DNA from: Puniceibacterium sp. IMCC21224
GTDB lineage: Bacteria; Pseudomonadota; Alphaproteobacteria; Rhodobacterales; Rhodobacteraceae
Direction of reading: 5' to 3'
Assembly: GCF_001038505.1 (NCBI RefSeq)
Contig: NZ_LDPY01000001.1
Location: 1,054,001 to 1,118,000 of the forward strand
Length of the DNA: 64,000 nt
The notes beneath the pieces are model-generated. The model was given only the letters and a program-made list of their open reading frames with translations, had not been told where the DNA came from and did no database searches. Positions 1 to 9,084 of this stretch are shown here, piece by piece. The position numbers and the translations under genes are program-made. Each line of letters begins with the position of its first letter. Position 1 is the first letter of the stretch.

Positions 1-1
1 C

Positions 2-355
2 GGAGCTTTGGTGTGGACGGTGACGTCTGTCGCTCACGCGGCGATTGGATCCGTACTCTCGGTTCTTGCGGTGTGGCGGCTGGCGTTGCGGCTCATTGAG
101 GGGGCACCGCTGCCAGTCGCGAGAGAACCTCATATAGCGCAGAAAATATCAAAGCTGGCGCACGGCGCGTTCTACATTCTGCTGCTTGGCTTGCCTGTGA
201 CCGGATTTGGCGCCTGGTTTCTGGGGAATGAAACCATGGCCCGTGCACATGAATATGGAACAACGGCATTGCTGGTAGTTCTTTGCCTGCATGTGGCGGC
301 AGTTCTGGTTCACCAGTTCTGGTGGAAGACTGATTTGTTGCGCCGCATGAGTTGA
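2..355 (+). CDS. Cytochrome b561-like membrane protein, 3' part only
   Basis: The reading frame is already open at the left edge, so the N-terminus lies outside the window. The visible 117 residues hold three hydrophobic stretches, with a His in each of the last two (LAHGAFYILLLG and LVVLCLHVAAVLVHQ). This is the pattern of bis-heme cytochrome b561 proteins, whose membrane histidines coordinate heme and which pass electrons across or along the membrane. The C-terminus (LLRRMS) is short and basic, as in small bacterial b561 proteins. Twenty-seven bases separate it from the dioxygenase gene. The internal ATG-less frame and missing 5' end prevent a firm family assignment. Confidence 0.6.
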   Translation, partial: GALVWTVTSVAHAAIGSVLSVLAVWRLALRLIEGAPLPVAREPHIAQKISKLAHGAFYILLLGLPVTGFGAWFLGNETMARAHEYGTTALLVVLCLHVAAVLVHQFWWKTDLLRRMS

Positions 356-382
356 GGCGGCGCCAACTCCTGGGGGGAGCAT

Positions 383-1339
383 ATGACTGAGCCTTGTTTC
401 GACCTCGCCCATTTGGGCCATGTCGAGATTCTAACTGATCGATTCGACGACAGCCTCGATTTCTTTACCCGTGTGTATGGCCTGACGCTGTCGGGGCAGG
501 ATGCGGACAGCGCCTATTTGCGCGCATGGGATGATTATGAGTTTGCGACGCTCAAGCTGACCCTTTCGGACAACACCGGGATTGGCCATATCGGCTATCG
601 CGCTGCGTCGCCGCAGGCGCTCGAGCGTCGCGCGCAGGCGATCATGGCGAGCGGTTACAAGGTGATTGGCTGGAATGATGGCGACCTTAGCCATGGTCGC
701 GCCTTTCGGTTCGAGGACCCGTTTGGCCATCTGTTCGAGATTTACTATGACACGGTGAAATACCAGCATGGCGATGCCGATCGTCCTGCGCTCAAGAATA
801 ACGCCAGCCGGTTCCACCACACGGGGGCCTGTCCGCGTCGGATCGACCACCTGAACCTGCTGGCCGGTGACGTGCGCGAATTTCGCCGCTTTATGGAAAC
901 CTGCCTTGGCAGCCGCGTGACCGAGATGATCCAGCTCGACAACGGTCGGATTGGCGGCTGCTGGTTCACCATCAACAACAAGACATATGATCTGGCTTGC
1001 ACCGAAGAGCATGGCGGCGGCACCGGGCGGTTCCACCACGTCACCTATGCCTGCGATCAACGCGAGGATATCCTGCGCGCGGCCGACATCTTTCTTGAGA
1101 ATGGCGTGCATATCGAAACCGGCCCGCACAAACATGCCATTCAGGGGACATTCTTTCTGTATGTCTGGGAACCTGCGGGAAATCGGATCGAACTGGCCAA
1201 TGCGGGCGCGCGGCTGATCCTTGCCCCCGATTGGGAACCGGTTGTCTGGACCGAAGCCGACCGCAAAAAGGGTCAGGCCTGGGGCCTGAAGACCATCGAA
1301 ACCTTTCACACTCACGGCACCCCGCCGGTCAAATCCTGA
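383..1339 (+). CDS. Class I (VOC-fold) extradiol ring-cleavage dioxygenase
   Basis: Protein of 318 residues with two vicinal-oxygen-chelate halves, the size and layout of catechol 2,3-dioxygenase / BphC-type enzymes. The Fe(II) triad of the family is visible in the C-terminal half: His156 (RIDHLN), His218 or His219 (GRFHHV) and Glu270 (GNRIE). Such enzymes open a catechol ring next to, not between, the hydroxyls. RBS GGGGGAG lies just before the ATG. It is followed at 10 bases by a LigK/GalC-type aldolase and then by a GalD-type tautomerase and LigM-type demethylase, so the ring substrate is probably a carboxylated catechol or gallate derivative (inference). Known enzymes feeding that aldolase are class II, which makes this pairing unusual. 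Confidence 0.82.
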   Translation: MTEPCFDLAHLGHVEILTDRFDDSLDFFTRVYGLTLSGQDADSAYLRAWDDYEFATLKLTLSDNTGIGHIGYRAASPQALERRAQAIMASGYKVIGWNDGDLSHGRAFRFEDPFGHLFEIYYDTVKYQHGDADRPALKNNASRFHHTGACPRRIDHLNLLAGDVREFRRFMETCLGSRVTEMIQLDNGRIGGCWFTINNKTYDLACTEEHGGGTGRFHHVTYACDQREDILRAADIFLENGVHIETGPHKHAIQGTFFLYVWEPAGNRIELANAGARLILAPDWEPVVWTEADRKKGQAWGLKTIETFHTHGTPPVKS

Positions 1340-1349
1340 GGAGCCGACT

Positions 1350-2021
1350 ATGCCCATTGTTGTCCAGAATATAGCCCGCGCAAACCCTGCCACCATCGAC
1401 GCGCTGGGCGCTGCTGGTGTCGCCACCGTCCACGAGGCGCAGGGCCGCCGCGGCTGTTTGGCGGCGCAGATGCGCCCCATCTATCGCGGGGCGCGCATAG
1501 CCGGCTCTGCGGTGACAATCTCGGCTCCTCCCGGGGATAACTGGATGCTGCATGTCGCGATCGAGCAGTTGCAACCGGGGGATATTCTGGTGCTGGCGCC
1601 GACCTCGCCCTGTGACAACGGGTATTTCGGCGATCTTCTGGCGACCTCGGCCGTGGCGCGGGGCTGTCGCGGGCTGGTGATTGACGCCGGTGTGCGCGAC
1701 GTTGCGGATCTTGAACAGATGGGCTTTCCGGTCTGGTCCCGCGCAATTTCAGCTCAGGGCACGGTCAAGGAAACGCCGGGGTCGGTCAATGTGCCAATCG
1801 TCTGCGCCGGTCAGGCCATCGAGGCGGGCGATGTCATTGTGGCTGATGACGACGGTGTGGTTGTCGTCCGCAGCGCCGAGGCCGAAGAGGTGCTGAAGGC
1901 GGCACAAAAGCGGTTGAACGCCGAAGAGACCAAGCGCGCCCGCCTTGCTTCGGGTGAATTGGGCCTCGACATTTACGACATGCGCGGACGGCTTGCGGAA
2001 AAGGGCCTGAAATATGTCTGA
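1350..2021 (+). CDS. galC: 4-Carboxy-4-hydroxy-2-oxoadipate (CHA/HMG) aldolase, RraA-like fold
   Basis: Protein of 223 residues, the usual length of LigK/GalC/ProA aldolases. It carries the signature loop [11 protein letters not shown] and the substrate-binding VIDAGVRD (the Arg-Asp pair that binds substrate and metal in this family). The reaction splits 4-carboxy-4-hydroxy-2-oxoadipate into pyruvate and oxaloacetate, the last step of the protocatechuate 4,5-cleavage and gallate pathways. RNase E regulator RraA shares the fold, but the catabolic neighbours favour the aldolase. GAGGAG precedes the ATG. The stop overlaps the next gene by 8 bases, indicating coupled translation. Confidence 0.82.
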   Translation: MPIVVQNIARANPATIDALGAAGVATVHEAQGRRGCLAAQMRPIYRGARIAGSAVTISAPPGDNWMLHVAIEQLQPGDILVLAPTSPCDNGYFGDLLATSAVARGCRGLVIDAGVRDVADLEQMGFPVWSRAISAQGTVKETPGSVNVPIVCAGQAIEAGDVIVADDDGVVVVRSAEAEEVLKAAQKRLNAEETKRARLASGELGLDIYDMRGRLAEKGLKYV

Positions 2022-3063
2022 CGGCATCCCATGTCTGTGGATGCGTGGCGGCACCTCGAAAGGGGCGGTGTTCAACGCCGCTGACCTACCGCGCGATCAG
2101 GATGCACGGGATGCACTGCTGCTGAGGGTCATGGGGTCGCCCGACCCGCGACAGATCGACGGGATCGGTGGTGCCGACCCTCTGACCTCCAAGGTGGCGT
2201 TGCTGTCTGTGTCAACGCGCGACGATGCGGACATCGACTATCTGTTCCTACAGGTCTTTGTTGATCAGACGCTGGTGTCGGACGCGCAGGGCTGCGGCAA
2301 TATCCTGGCTGCCGTCGGGCCCGCAGCGATTGAGATGGGGTTGTTCCCCGCTGTTATGGGCGAAACGAGGGTGCGCATCCATATGGTCAATACCGGCGAA
2401 GTGGCCGTGGCCACCATTGCGACGCCGGACGGCCACGTGACCTATCACGGCGATGCGGCCATCGATGGCGTGCCCGGCAATCATGCTGCGATCCCGCTGA
2501 TGTTCCGGGGCATTGCCGGGTCGATGTGCGGCGCGCTGCTGCCCACCGGCAATGTGGTTGATGTGATCGACGGGACTGACTGCACCCTGATCGACAACGG
2601 TATGCCCTGCGTGATCCTGCGCGCCAGTGACTTTGGCATCACTGGTACCGAAACGCGCGACGATTTAGAGCAGAACGCGACCGTGAAAGCCCGTCTTGAG
2701 GCGATCCGCCTGAAGGCCGGGCCGCTGATGGCGCTGGGGGAGGTGCGGGACAAATCGGTGCCCAAGATGACGCTGGTCTCGGCCCCGCTGGCTGGGGGGG
2801 CGATCAACACCCGCTCGTTCATCCCGCATCGTTGCCATGCCACCATCGGTGTCTTTGCCGCCGTGACGGTGGCAACCGCCTGCACGCTGCGTGGTTCACC
2901 CGCTGCGCGATGTGCGGTCCTGCCGGACGATGGGCGGTTCCGGGTTGAACACCCCTCGGGTGCCGCCGAAGTCCTGCTGGAGCAGGGGGGGAATGGCCAA
3001 ATCACCGGGGCGGGTCTGCTGCGCACCGCACGCAAGCTGTTCGAGGGGCGAGTGTATCCGTGA
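2014..3063 (+). CDS. galD: PrpF-family 4-oxalomesaconate tautomerase
   Basis: Protein of 349 residues of the PrpF / diaminopimelate-epimerase-like fold. It starts with the family hallmark [12 protein letters not shown] and has the conserved [15 protein letters not shown] segment holding the first active-site Cys. GalD/LigU enzymes move the double bond of 4-oxalomesaconate so that the hydratase can act, immediately before the aldolase step. Its position between aldolase and LigM supports this over the methylaconitate isomerase PrpF, since no 2-methylcitrate genes are nearby. The hydratase (GalB/LigJ) that should act between this enzyme and the aldolase was not found in the window. Confidence 0.8.
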   Translation: MSDGIPCLWMRGGTSKGAVFNAADLPRDQDARDALLLRVMGSPDPRQIDGIGGADPLTSKVALLSVSTRDDADIDYLFLQVFVDQTLVSDAQGCGNILAAVGPAAIEMGLFPAVMGETRVRIHMVNTGEVAVATIATPDGHVTYHGDAAIDGVPGNHAAIPLMFRGIAGSMCGALLPTGNVVDVIDGTDCTLIDNGMPCVILRASDFGITGTETRDDLEQNATVKARLEAIRLKAGPLMALGEVRDKSVPKMTLVSAPLAGGAINTRSFIPHRCHATIGVFAAVTVATACTLRGSPAARCAVLPDDGRFRVEHPSGAAEVLLEQGGNGQITGAGLLRTARKLFEGRVYP

Positions 3064-3066
3064 CGA

Positions 3067-3087
3067 CCGGACCACTGGGCAGTCCGG
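3067..3087 (+). other. Small hairpin between galD and ligM
   Basis: CCGGAC (3067-3072) and GTCCGG (3082-3087) form a perfect 6-bp stem with a 9-base loop, starting 3 bases after the galD stop. No T-run follows, so it may be an mRNA-stability or attenuation element rather than a full terminator. Confidence 0.4.
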
Positions 3088-3135
3088 ATGACACCATGTC
3101 CAGAGACGACACCGTAGGGAAAAGGGAGACGGAGC

Positions 3136-4509
3136 GTGACCACAACCACATTGGCCGACAAGATCGCACAGAGCGGCGGGGCCGCACGGATGCTGCAAAA
3201 CGCGCAGGCGGGGGCCTATCCGTTTCCTGTTGCGCCGCAATTCACCAACTGGATCGAAGAAGTCCGCGCCTGGCGTCAGTCGGCGGTGCTGCTGGATCAG
3301 TCCTACCACATGACCGACCTTTATGTGCGTGGCCCGGACGCGCAGCGGCTGCTCAGCCATGTCGGCGTGAACTCTTTTGCCAAATTCGGGCGTAACAAGG
3401 CCAAGCAGTTGATCTGCGTCAATCCCGACGGCTATGTGATCGGCGACGGCATCCTGTTTGGCCTTGAGGACGACGAATATCTGTTCATCGGACGGCCCCC
3501 GGTGGCCAACTGGATCGCCTATCAGGCCGAGACGGGTGATTTCGACGTCACCACGGAATTCGATATCCGCAGTGTCGAAAACCCGGACGCCCCGCGCAAG
3601 CTCTACCGGTTCGAGGTGCAAGGCCCCAACGCGCTCGATATCCTGAACGCGGTGAACGAGGGCGGGCCGCTGACCACCAAGTTCTTCAACATGGGTGAGA
3701 TTACTATCGCAGGCTGTAAGGCACGCACGCTGGCCCATGGTATGGGGGGCGCGCAGGGGCTGGAACTTTGGGGGCCTTACGGCGACCGCGAAACCGTTCT
3801 GGCCCGGCTGATGGAAGTGGGCGCTGCTCATGGCTTGTTGCGGGCCGGGTCGCGGGCCTATTCCACCTCGGCGATGGAATCTGGCTGGATTCCGTCACCC
3901 TTGCCGGCGATCTATTCCGGCGACGCGATGGCCCCGTACCGGGACTGGTTGTCCGCCACCGGATTCGAGGCAACAACGTCGGTCGGCGGGTCATTTGAGC
4001 CGGACAATGTTGCAGACTATTACCTGACGCCCTGGGATCTGGATTATGGTCGGGTGGTCAAGTTCGACCACGACTTTATCGGGCGTGCCGCGCTCGAACG
4101 GATGGCGCAGCAGACGCACCGGACCAAAGTCACTCTGGTCTGGGACAAGGACGATGTGCTGACGATCTTTGCCGGCATGATGGAGGATTTTCCCGCGCCC
4201 AAGCTGATGGAACTGCCGACCGGAAACTATGCCGCACACCCCTATGATCAGGTGGTGCATGACGGCGAAATGGTCGGGATTTCGACCTATCCGGTCTATT
4301 CAGCCAATGAGCGTGCGTGGATTTCTCTGGCCATGGTACGCGATGATCTGGCCGCTACGGATACGGCGTTGTCGATCCTGTGGGGCGAAAAGAACGGTGG
4401 CACCGGCAAACCGCATGTGGAACAACATCGGCAGATCATGGTCGGCGCGACCGCGCAGCCATGGCCGATCCACGCGGCTGCGCGGCAGACTTATCGCGCA
4501 CAAACCTAG
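3136..4509 (+). CDS. ligM: LigM-type tetrahydrofolate-dependent aromatic O-demethylase
   Basis: Protein of 457 residues in the GcvT / aminomethyltransferase family. It matches what I know of Sphingobium LigM along its length: N-terminal AGAYPFPVAPQFTNW, then VLLDQSYHMTDLY, the LESGWIPSPLPAIY-like block (ESGWIPSPLPAIYSGD here) and LWGEKNGGTGKPHVE near the end. LigM moves the methoxy methyl of vanillate or 3-O-methylgallate to tetrahydrofolate, giving protocatechuate or gallate. Start is GTG at 3136, seven bases after a GGGAG ribosome site; no good ATG is available. Related GcvT-like demethylases include DmdA (DMSP), but the LigM blocks and the neighbouring ring-cleavage pathway favour an aromatic substrate. 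Confidence 0.85.
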   Translation: MTTTTLADKIAQSGGAARMLQNAQAGAYPFPVAPQFTNWIEEVRAWRQSAVLLDQSYHMTDLYVRGPDAQRLLSHVGVNSFAKFGRNKAKQLICVNPDGYVIGDGILFGLEDDEYLFIGRPPVANWIAYQAETGDFDVTTEFDIRSVENPDAPRKLYRFEVQGPNALDILNAVNEGGPLTTKFFNMGEITIAGCKARTLAHGMGGAQGLELWGPYGDRETVLARLMEVGAAHGLLRAGSRAYSTSAMESGWIPSPLPAIYSGDAMAPYRDWLSATGFEATTSVGGSFEPDNVADYYLTPWDLDYGRVVKFDHDFIGRAALERMAQQTHRTKVTLVWDKDDVLTIFAGMMEDFPAPKLMELPTGNYAAHPYDQVVHDGEMVGISTYPVYSANERAWISLAMVRDDLAATDTALSILWGEKNGGTGKPHVEQHRQIMVGATAQPWPIHAAARQTYRAQT

Positions 4510-4621
4510 ACACGGCGCGGCCCCCGGGAGGCGGGATACCGATGCCGCACTAAACGTCCCGCAGGAGCCTGCACCAGCGCAGGTCCGGGCGAATACGAAA
4601 TAAAAAAAGGGAGGAATACAA

Positions 4622-5614
4622 ATGTTCTATAAGACCGTAGGAAAATACGCCGCGACGGCGATTGTGGCGACCGCCTTTGGCGCGATGCCAGCGGTGGCTG
4701 AAACGCTAAGCTTTGCACATTTTGTGCCGCCGCAGCACACCATCACCAGCTCAACCATCGAACCGCTTCAGGCGGCAATTGCCAAGATGTCCCCGGATCT
4801 TGAGATTCAGGTTTATCCGGGCGGTGAACTGGGGGCTGGCCCGCTTGAGCAGTATGTGCGCGCGGTGCAGGGCGTCGCGGATATGGTCTGGGGTTTGCAG
4901 GGCTACACCTCGTCGCAATTCCCCAAGACCATGCTGTCAGAGCTGCCAGGGGTAAAAACCGACGGCCAGAATGGCTATGACATCCTGTGGGATGCCTATG
5001 AATCGGGCCAGATCTCGGGTGAGTTCCCGGCCACTGTGCCGCTGGCGCTGTATCTGTCGGAACCCAACGTCTTTATCATGAAGGACCATGATGTCCGCAC
5101 ACCTGCCGATGTTGCCGGTCTCAAGATCCGGGTTTCCGGTTCGGCCGCGGCGCGCGTGATCGAGGCGCTGGGCGCCACCGCCGTTCAGATGCCCGCGAAC
5201 GAAATCTACAATTCGTTGCAGACTGGGCTGATTGACGGTGTGGTGACCGGGGCATCCGCTATTGGTGATTTCAAGCTGGACGAAGTTGCCAACAGCTATA
5301 CCACTGGCGTCTCACTTGGTCAGATCTCGTTTTACGTGGTGATGAACAAGGCGCGCTATGATGGGCTATCCGACAAACATCGCGCGGCCATTGACAGCAT
5401 CGCGGGGCGTGCGCTGTCGAAATCGGCCGAAGATGGCTGGAATGCGCGGGCCGAACAGGTTCTCGACACCATCCAGTCGACCGGAGATAACACCGTGATC
5501 GAACTGACGGCGGACGAGGCTGCGGCCTTCAGTGCCATCACCGATCCGCTGGCCGATGTCATCGCCGCCGAAATCGGTGCCGAGGATGTGCTGGCAACCA
5601 TGCGTGGCAACTGA
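4622..5614 (+). CDS. dctP: TRAP transporter substrate-binding protein (DctP family)
   Basis: Protein of 330 residues with a Sec signal peptide (cleavage expected near AVA-ET, about residue 24) and DctP-family features: a SFAHFVPPQH opening and the GLKIRVSG segment whose Arg normally binds the ligand carboxylate. AAAGGGAGGA lies directly upstream. It is the periplasmic receptor for the DctQM pair that follows at 3 bases. The 112-base gap after ligM holds no clear terminator. Placement behind ligM and ring-cleavage genes suggests a lignin-derived aromatic acid as ligand (inference). Confidence 0.85.
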   Translation: MFYKTVGKYAATAIVATAFGAMPAVAETLSFAHFVPPQHTITSSTIEPLQAAIAKMSPDLEIQVYPGGELGAGPLEQYVRAVQGVADMVWGLQGYTSSQFPKTMLSELPGVKTDGQNGYDILWDAYESGQISGEFPATVPLALYLSEPNVFIMKDHDVRTPADVAGLKIRVSGSAAARVIEALGATAVQMPANEIYNSLQTGLIDGVVTGASAIGDFKLDEVANSYTTGVSLGQISFYVVMNKARYDGLSDKHRAAIDSIAGRALSKSAEDGWNARAEQVLDTIQSTGDNTVIELTADEAAAFSAITDPLADVIAAEIGAEDVLATMRGN

Positions 5615-5617
5615 TCC

Positions 5618-6127
5618 ATGCTAAAAACGCTGGACATGTGGGCTGGCAGGCTGACTGGCCTGGCAGCCCTGATCGGCACTGTCGGTCTGATCGCAGAGGT
5701 CGTGGTGATCCTGGTGGATGTTGTCGGACGGTATTACGGCAGCCCGCTCAGAGGGGCGCAAGACATCTCGACCATGGCGATGGTGCTGCTGGTGTTCGGC
5801 GGCATGGCCTTGTGTGACCGTCGCGGCGGTCACATTGCGGTCGATCTGTTTGAGAAATCCATGCCGGTCTGGCTGCGCCGGACGGGCGATGTGCTTTCGG
5901 CCCTGCTGGGCGCTGCAATCTTTGGCGGTATCGCCTGGACCATGCTGGAAAGCGCGGCATTGTCGCGGATGCTGAACCTGGCCACCAACATCATCCAACT
6001 GCCCAAGGTTTGGTTCCAATACGCGGTTGTTTTCTTTTCCATCGTCACAGCGCTGGGAATGTTTCTGCGTGCCATCACACTAATTTTCACGGATGCACCG
6101 CCACCCCGGCCGGAGGACGCACATTGA
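5618..6127 (+). CDS. dctQ: TRAP transporter small membrane subunit (DctQ family)
   Basis: Protein of 169 residues with four predicted membrane helices (about residues 12-35, 47-68, 85-108 and 128-150), the DctQ architecture. It contains a WLRR motif before the third helix, typical of the family. DctQ bridges the binding protein and the DctM transporter subunit. Its stop (TGA 6125-6127) overlaps the TTG start of dctM. Confidence 0.85.
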   Translation: MLKTLDMWAGRLTGLAALIGTVGLIAEVVVILVDVVGRYYGSPLRGAQDISTMAMVLLVFGGMALCDRRGGHIAVDLFEKSMPVWLRRTGDVLSALLGAAIFGGIAWTMLESAALSRMLNLATNIIQLPKVWFQYAVVFFSIVTALGMFLRAITLIFTDAPPPRPEDAH

Positions 6128-7434
6128 GCGATTTTTCAACCGGCGTTGCCGGTATCCTGCTGCTGTTTGTCCTGTTGGGGCTGCGGGTGCCTGTGGCCTT
6201 TGCGATGTTCGCTGTCGGCTTTGGCGGCATCACATTGCTGCGCGGGTTCGACGCCGCCAAGGGTTTGCTGGCCTCAGAGAGCTTCACACTCGCCTCTTCG
6301 GCGGAACTGGTTGTCGTGCCGCTGTTTATCCTGATGGGCAACGTCGCGACTGAAACCGGGATGAGCCGTAAACTTTATGACGCCGCCTATGCGGTGATCG
6401 GGTCGGTGCGTGGCGGTCTGGCCTCGGCCACCGTGATCGGCTGCGGTGGCTTTGCGGCGCTGTCCGGCTCGTCCGTGGCCTCCGCCTTGACCATGGGCAA
6501 GGTGTCGCTGGGCGAAATGGACCGCTTTAACTATGATCCGCGTCTGTCGACCGGCGCGGTTGCGGCTGGCGGCACGCTGGGCATCCTTATCCCGCCCTCA
6601 ACCGGGTTTGTGATTTATGCCATTCTGGCACAGGAAAGCATCGGGCGGCTGTTTCTGGCGGGCATTCTGCCGGGCCTGCTGCTGCTGGGCATGTTTGTGC
6701 TGACGATATCGTTGCTGTGCTGGTTCAACCCTGCGCTGGCACCACTGGGACCGCGCACCACGCTGCCGGAAAAGCTGCGCGCAGTCGGGGGGGCCGCACC
6801 GATTGGGCTGGTCATCGTGTTGACCATCGGTGGTATCTACGGCGGGCTTTTTTCGCCGGTCGAGGCGGCTGCGGTTGGCGCCGGACTGGTGATCCTGTTT
6901 GGCATTTTCACCGGCACGCTCAGGCTGCCAACGTTGTGGAGCGCAGCCAAGGATTCAGTTGTGACCACAGCCACGGTCATGCTGATCCTGATATCGGCGC
7001 ATCTGATGAACCCGTTTTTGGCATTGTCGCATATCCCGCAGGCGCTGGGTGAATTCCTTGCCGCGCTCGATCTGCCGGCCATGGCGATTCTGGGGCTGAT
7101 CCTGCTGTGCTATCTGGTGCTCGGCTGCTTTCTCGAAGGGTTCGCCATGCTGGTTCTGTCGATGCCGATCTTCTATCCCGTGATCCTGTCACTGGGGATC
7201 GACCCGATCTGGTTTGGCGTTCTGGTGGTGTTGACGCTGGAAATGGGGTTGATCTCGCCCCCAGTCGGGGTCAATGTGTTCATCGTGAAATCAGTGGCCC
7301 CCAAGGTGCCGCTGGGCCAGATCTTTCGCGGGGTTATTCCGTTCTGGTTTGCGATGCTGGTGACGCTGGGCATCCTGATTGCGTTCCCATCTATTTCACT
7401 GTTGCTGCCCAACACGATGATCGGCGCGCAGTAG
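6124..7434 (+). CDS. dctM: TRAP transporter large membrane subunit (DctM family)
   Basis: Best start is TTG at 6124, overlapping the dctQ stop as TTGA; this gives 436 residues, the family norm, with the first helix directly at the N-terminus. Longer versions would run back through dctQ in another frame. DctM blocks are visible: GGTLGILIPPSTGFVIYAI, ESIGRLFLAGILPG and GLISPPVGVNVFIVK. This subunit catalyses sodium-driven substrate import. It ends convergent with arsP, with a hairpin between them. Confidence 0.87.
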   Translation: MSDFSTGVAGILLLFVLLGLRVPVAFAMFAVGFGGITLLRGFDAAKGLLASESFTLASSAELVVVPLFILMGNVATETGMSRKLYDAAYAVIGSVRGGLASATVIGCGGFAALSGSSVASALTMGKVSLGEMDRFNYDPRLSTGAVAAGGTLGILIPPSTGFVIYAILAQESIGRLFLAGILPGLLLLGMFVLTISLLCWFNPALAPLGPRTTLPEKLRAVGGAAPIGLVIVLTIGGIYGGLFSPVEAAAVGAGLVILFGIFTGTLRLPTLWSAAKDSVVTTATVMLILISAHLMNPFLALSHIPQALGEFLAALDLPAMAILGLILLCYLVLGCFLEGFAMLVLSMPIFYPVILSLGIDPIWFGVLVVLTLEMGLISPPVGVNVFIVKSVAPKVPLGQIFRGVIPFWFAMLVTLGILIAFPSISLLLPNTMIGAQ

Positions 7435-7460
7435 CGCGACATCTGCATTTCTGAGTTCAT

Positions 7461-7484
7461 CGCCGGGGAAACGACCCCCCCGGC
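7461..7484. terminator. Bidirectional hairpin between convergent dctM and arsP
   Basis: CGCCGGGG (7461-7468) pairs perfectly with CCCCGGCG (7477-7484) across an 8-base loop. It sits in the 58-base gap between two convergent stop codons, where a shared terminator is expected. No clear T-run flanks it. Confidence 0.6.
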
Positions 7485-7492
7485 GGTATCGT

Positions 7493-8545
7493 TCAGAGCG
7501 TCGTCCATAGCTGGAACAACAGCCCGGCTGCAAACGACCCGATCAGCGCAATCCCGAGATAGAGAAAGAACACCTGCCGTTTGACCAGCGCCCAGACGGC
7601 AATTGCCGCAGGCAAAGAGGTGACACCGCCCGCCACAAGAAAGGCAAGCCCAGCCCCCGGTGCCATGCCCTGACCAATAAGGCCACCGACAAGCGGCAGC
7701 GCCGCATAGCCGTTGAGGTAGGCGGGCACGCCAACCAGTGTCGCGATGCCGATAGGCGCCAGACCGCTGCCACCCAATGCACGGGCCACCAGATCCGCAG
7801 GTAGCCACGCCAGCATCAGGCTTTCCAGCAGAAAGGCGAGCGTCAGCCATTTGGCAAGAAACAGCGTCGTCTTGATGCCTTCACGCAGGAATTTGGCGAC
7901 ACGGGCATCGTCTTTCCAAAACGACCAGACCACGGGCTGTGCTTTGCGGACTTTGGTGCCGCCGCAACCGCCATTGCCGACATCTTCGCGCAGCGGGTCG
8001 GTCAGGCCGCCGGCTTGCGACAGCATATGCGTCACAAACCCGCCGGTTATTCCCAGCCCGACTGCGGCCAGAGTCTTGGCAATGGCAAACTCGACCCCCA
8101 GAACACCGGTGGTCAGGACAAACATCGACGGGTCCATCACCGGTGATGCCAGCCAAAAGGCCATGACTGCAGACAGTGGCACACCCATCGCCAGAAGGGC
8201 GGCGATCAGCGGGATCACCCCGCATGAACAAAACGGCGACAATCCCCCGGCTGCAGCTGCAATCAGGATCATCACTATCGGAGACCCGGTAAAGGCCCGC
8301 GCAATCAATCCATCCGCGCCCGTCGCGCCCGCATAGGCGGCAATGGCGATGGACAGCACCAGGAACGGTGCCACATCCAGCAGATTGCGGGTCGCAAAAC
8401 CGGCGCTATCCATTCCCTGTTCGGGTGCCAGAACAAACAACGCGGCAAGCAGCGCCGCGCAAACCAGCCAGACCCGTTCACGGCTCCAGAGGTAAAGTAG
8501 CATATCCGCGACCCGTGATCGGACGCCAAGTACAAGTTCAGTCAT
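7493..8545 (-). CDS. ArsP/UPF0718-type permease, likely organoarsenical or metal efflux
   Basis: Protein of 350 residues with about eight to ten membrane helices. It holds the family signature LSPFCSCGVIPLI with Cys106 and Cys108, plus a Cys in a Gly-rich cytoplasmic loop (GNGGCGGTK). The family includes ArsP, which exports trivalent organoarsenicals such as methylarsenite using these cysteines, but many members are uncharacterised. It lies 52 bases downstream of an ArsR-like repressor with a vicinal Cys pair, which supports a thiol-reactive metalloid substrate. No arsC, acr3 or arsH is present nearby. Confidence 0.72.
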   Translation of the reverse strand: MTELVLGVRSRVADMLLYLWSRERVWLVCAALLAALFVLAPEQGMDSAGFATRNLLDVAPFLVLSIAIAAYAGATGADGLIARAFTGSPIVMILIAAAAGGLSPFCSCGVIPLIAALLAMGVPLSAVMAFWLASPVMDPSMFVLTTGVLGVEFAIAKTLAAVGLGITGGFVTHMLSQAGGLTDPLREDVGNGGCGGTKVRKAQPVVWSFWKDDARVAKFLREGIKTTLFLAKWLTLAFLLESLMLAWLPADLVARALGGSGLAPIGIATLVGVPAYLNGYAALPLVGGLIGQGMAPGAGLAFLVAGGVTSLPAAIAVWALVKRQVFFLYLGIALIGSFAAGLLFQLWTTL

Positions 8546-8597
8546 GTCTATATCCCTGGGATTGTAGTTATATTTAAGTAAGAAAAAGCAATACCGT

Positions 8598-8915
8598 TCA
8601 AGCCGCAGCCCCCGCTTTGGTCAGCGTGACGCCGACGCAGCATTCCGACGTCAGAAAGGATACAGTTTGTTGCATGGCGTCGAAATTCACCCGATTTATG
8701 ATCTGGCGGCCCTGCCGTTCCTGGATCACCAGATCGGCATCGACCAGCGCCCCAAGATGATGCGCCAAGGTTGACGCGGCCATACCCAGATGTTGACCGA
8801 TTTCCCCCACATTCAGCCCCCCATGCCCGGCCCGCACCAGCAGACGGAAGATCGCCAGACGGGTGTCATGGCCAAGAGCAGCAAGAGACTGGGCGACTGA
8901 AGTATGTGTGGTCAT
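8598..8915 (-). CDS. arsR: ArsR/SmtB-family metalloregulator
   Basis: Protein of 105 residues with a winged helix; the recognition helix region reads MAASTLAHHLGAL (about 45-57). C-terminal Cys92-Cys93 (TSECCVG) resembles the C-terminal As(III)-sensing cysteines of some ArsR types rather than the ELCVCDL type of plasmid R773. Such repressors leave DNA when metalloid binds. It is first in a two-gene operon with the permease, and a perfect inverted repeat lies 10 bases upstream of its ATG. Confidence 0.82.
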   Translation of the reverse strand: MTTHTSVAQSLAALGHDTRLAIFRLLVRAGHGGLNVGEIGQHLGMAASTLAHHLGALVDADLVIQERQGRQIINRVNFDAMQQTVSFLTSECCVGVTLTKAGAAA

Positions 8916-8924
8916 GCCGAAATT

Positions 8925-8944
8925 ATAACTATAAATATAGTTAT
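8925..8944. promoter_or_regulatory. ArsR operator, perfect inverted repeat
   Basis: ATAACTATA (8925-8933), AA, TATAGTTAT (8936-8944): 9-bp arms with no mismatch, AT-rich in a GC-rich genome and just upstream of arsR. A related partial half-site, TAGTTATATTTAAGTA, lies at about 8565-8580 in front of the permease, suggesting a second weaker site. Confidence 0.78.
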
Positions 8945-9035
8945 GTCAACGCGACGCAGAATGCGCACCTGACCCCCAACCAGACCAACGGTCTAAGCCG
9001 TCTGAAAAAATAGAAAATTACAGGTTCGCGACGCT

Positions 9036-9070
9036 GATTGCGGGGCCCGCGCACCCGGTTCCACGCAATC
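9036..9070 (-). terminator. Hairpin downstream of the ligAB-yciI operon
   Basis: GATTGCG (9036-9042) pairs with CGCAATC (9064-9070); an inner GGG/CCC pairing shortens the loop. It starts 15 bases past the YciI stop on the minus strand, and a T-rich stretch (around 9005-9018 read on the minus strand) follows. A terminator for the operon is likely. Confidence 0.5.
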
Positions 9071-9084
9071 AAGTATAGCGCGAC

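Noticed and set aside
431..1480. 349-codon minus-strand frame opposite the VOC dioxygenase
   Set aside because: Shadow of a gene with a full catalytic triad and a good ribosome site; no domain seen.
1350..2021. RNase E inhibitor RraA
   Set aside because: Same fold, but [11 protein letters not shown] plus the neighbouring tautomerase and demethylase favour the CHA/HMG aldolase.
2014..3063. 2-Methylaconitate isomerase PrpF of the methylcitrate cycle
   Set aside because: No prpB, prpC or acnD nearby; the aldolase partner fits GalD.
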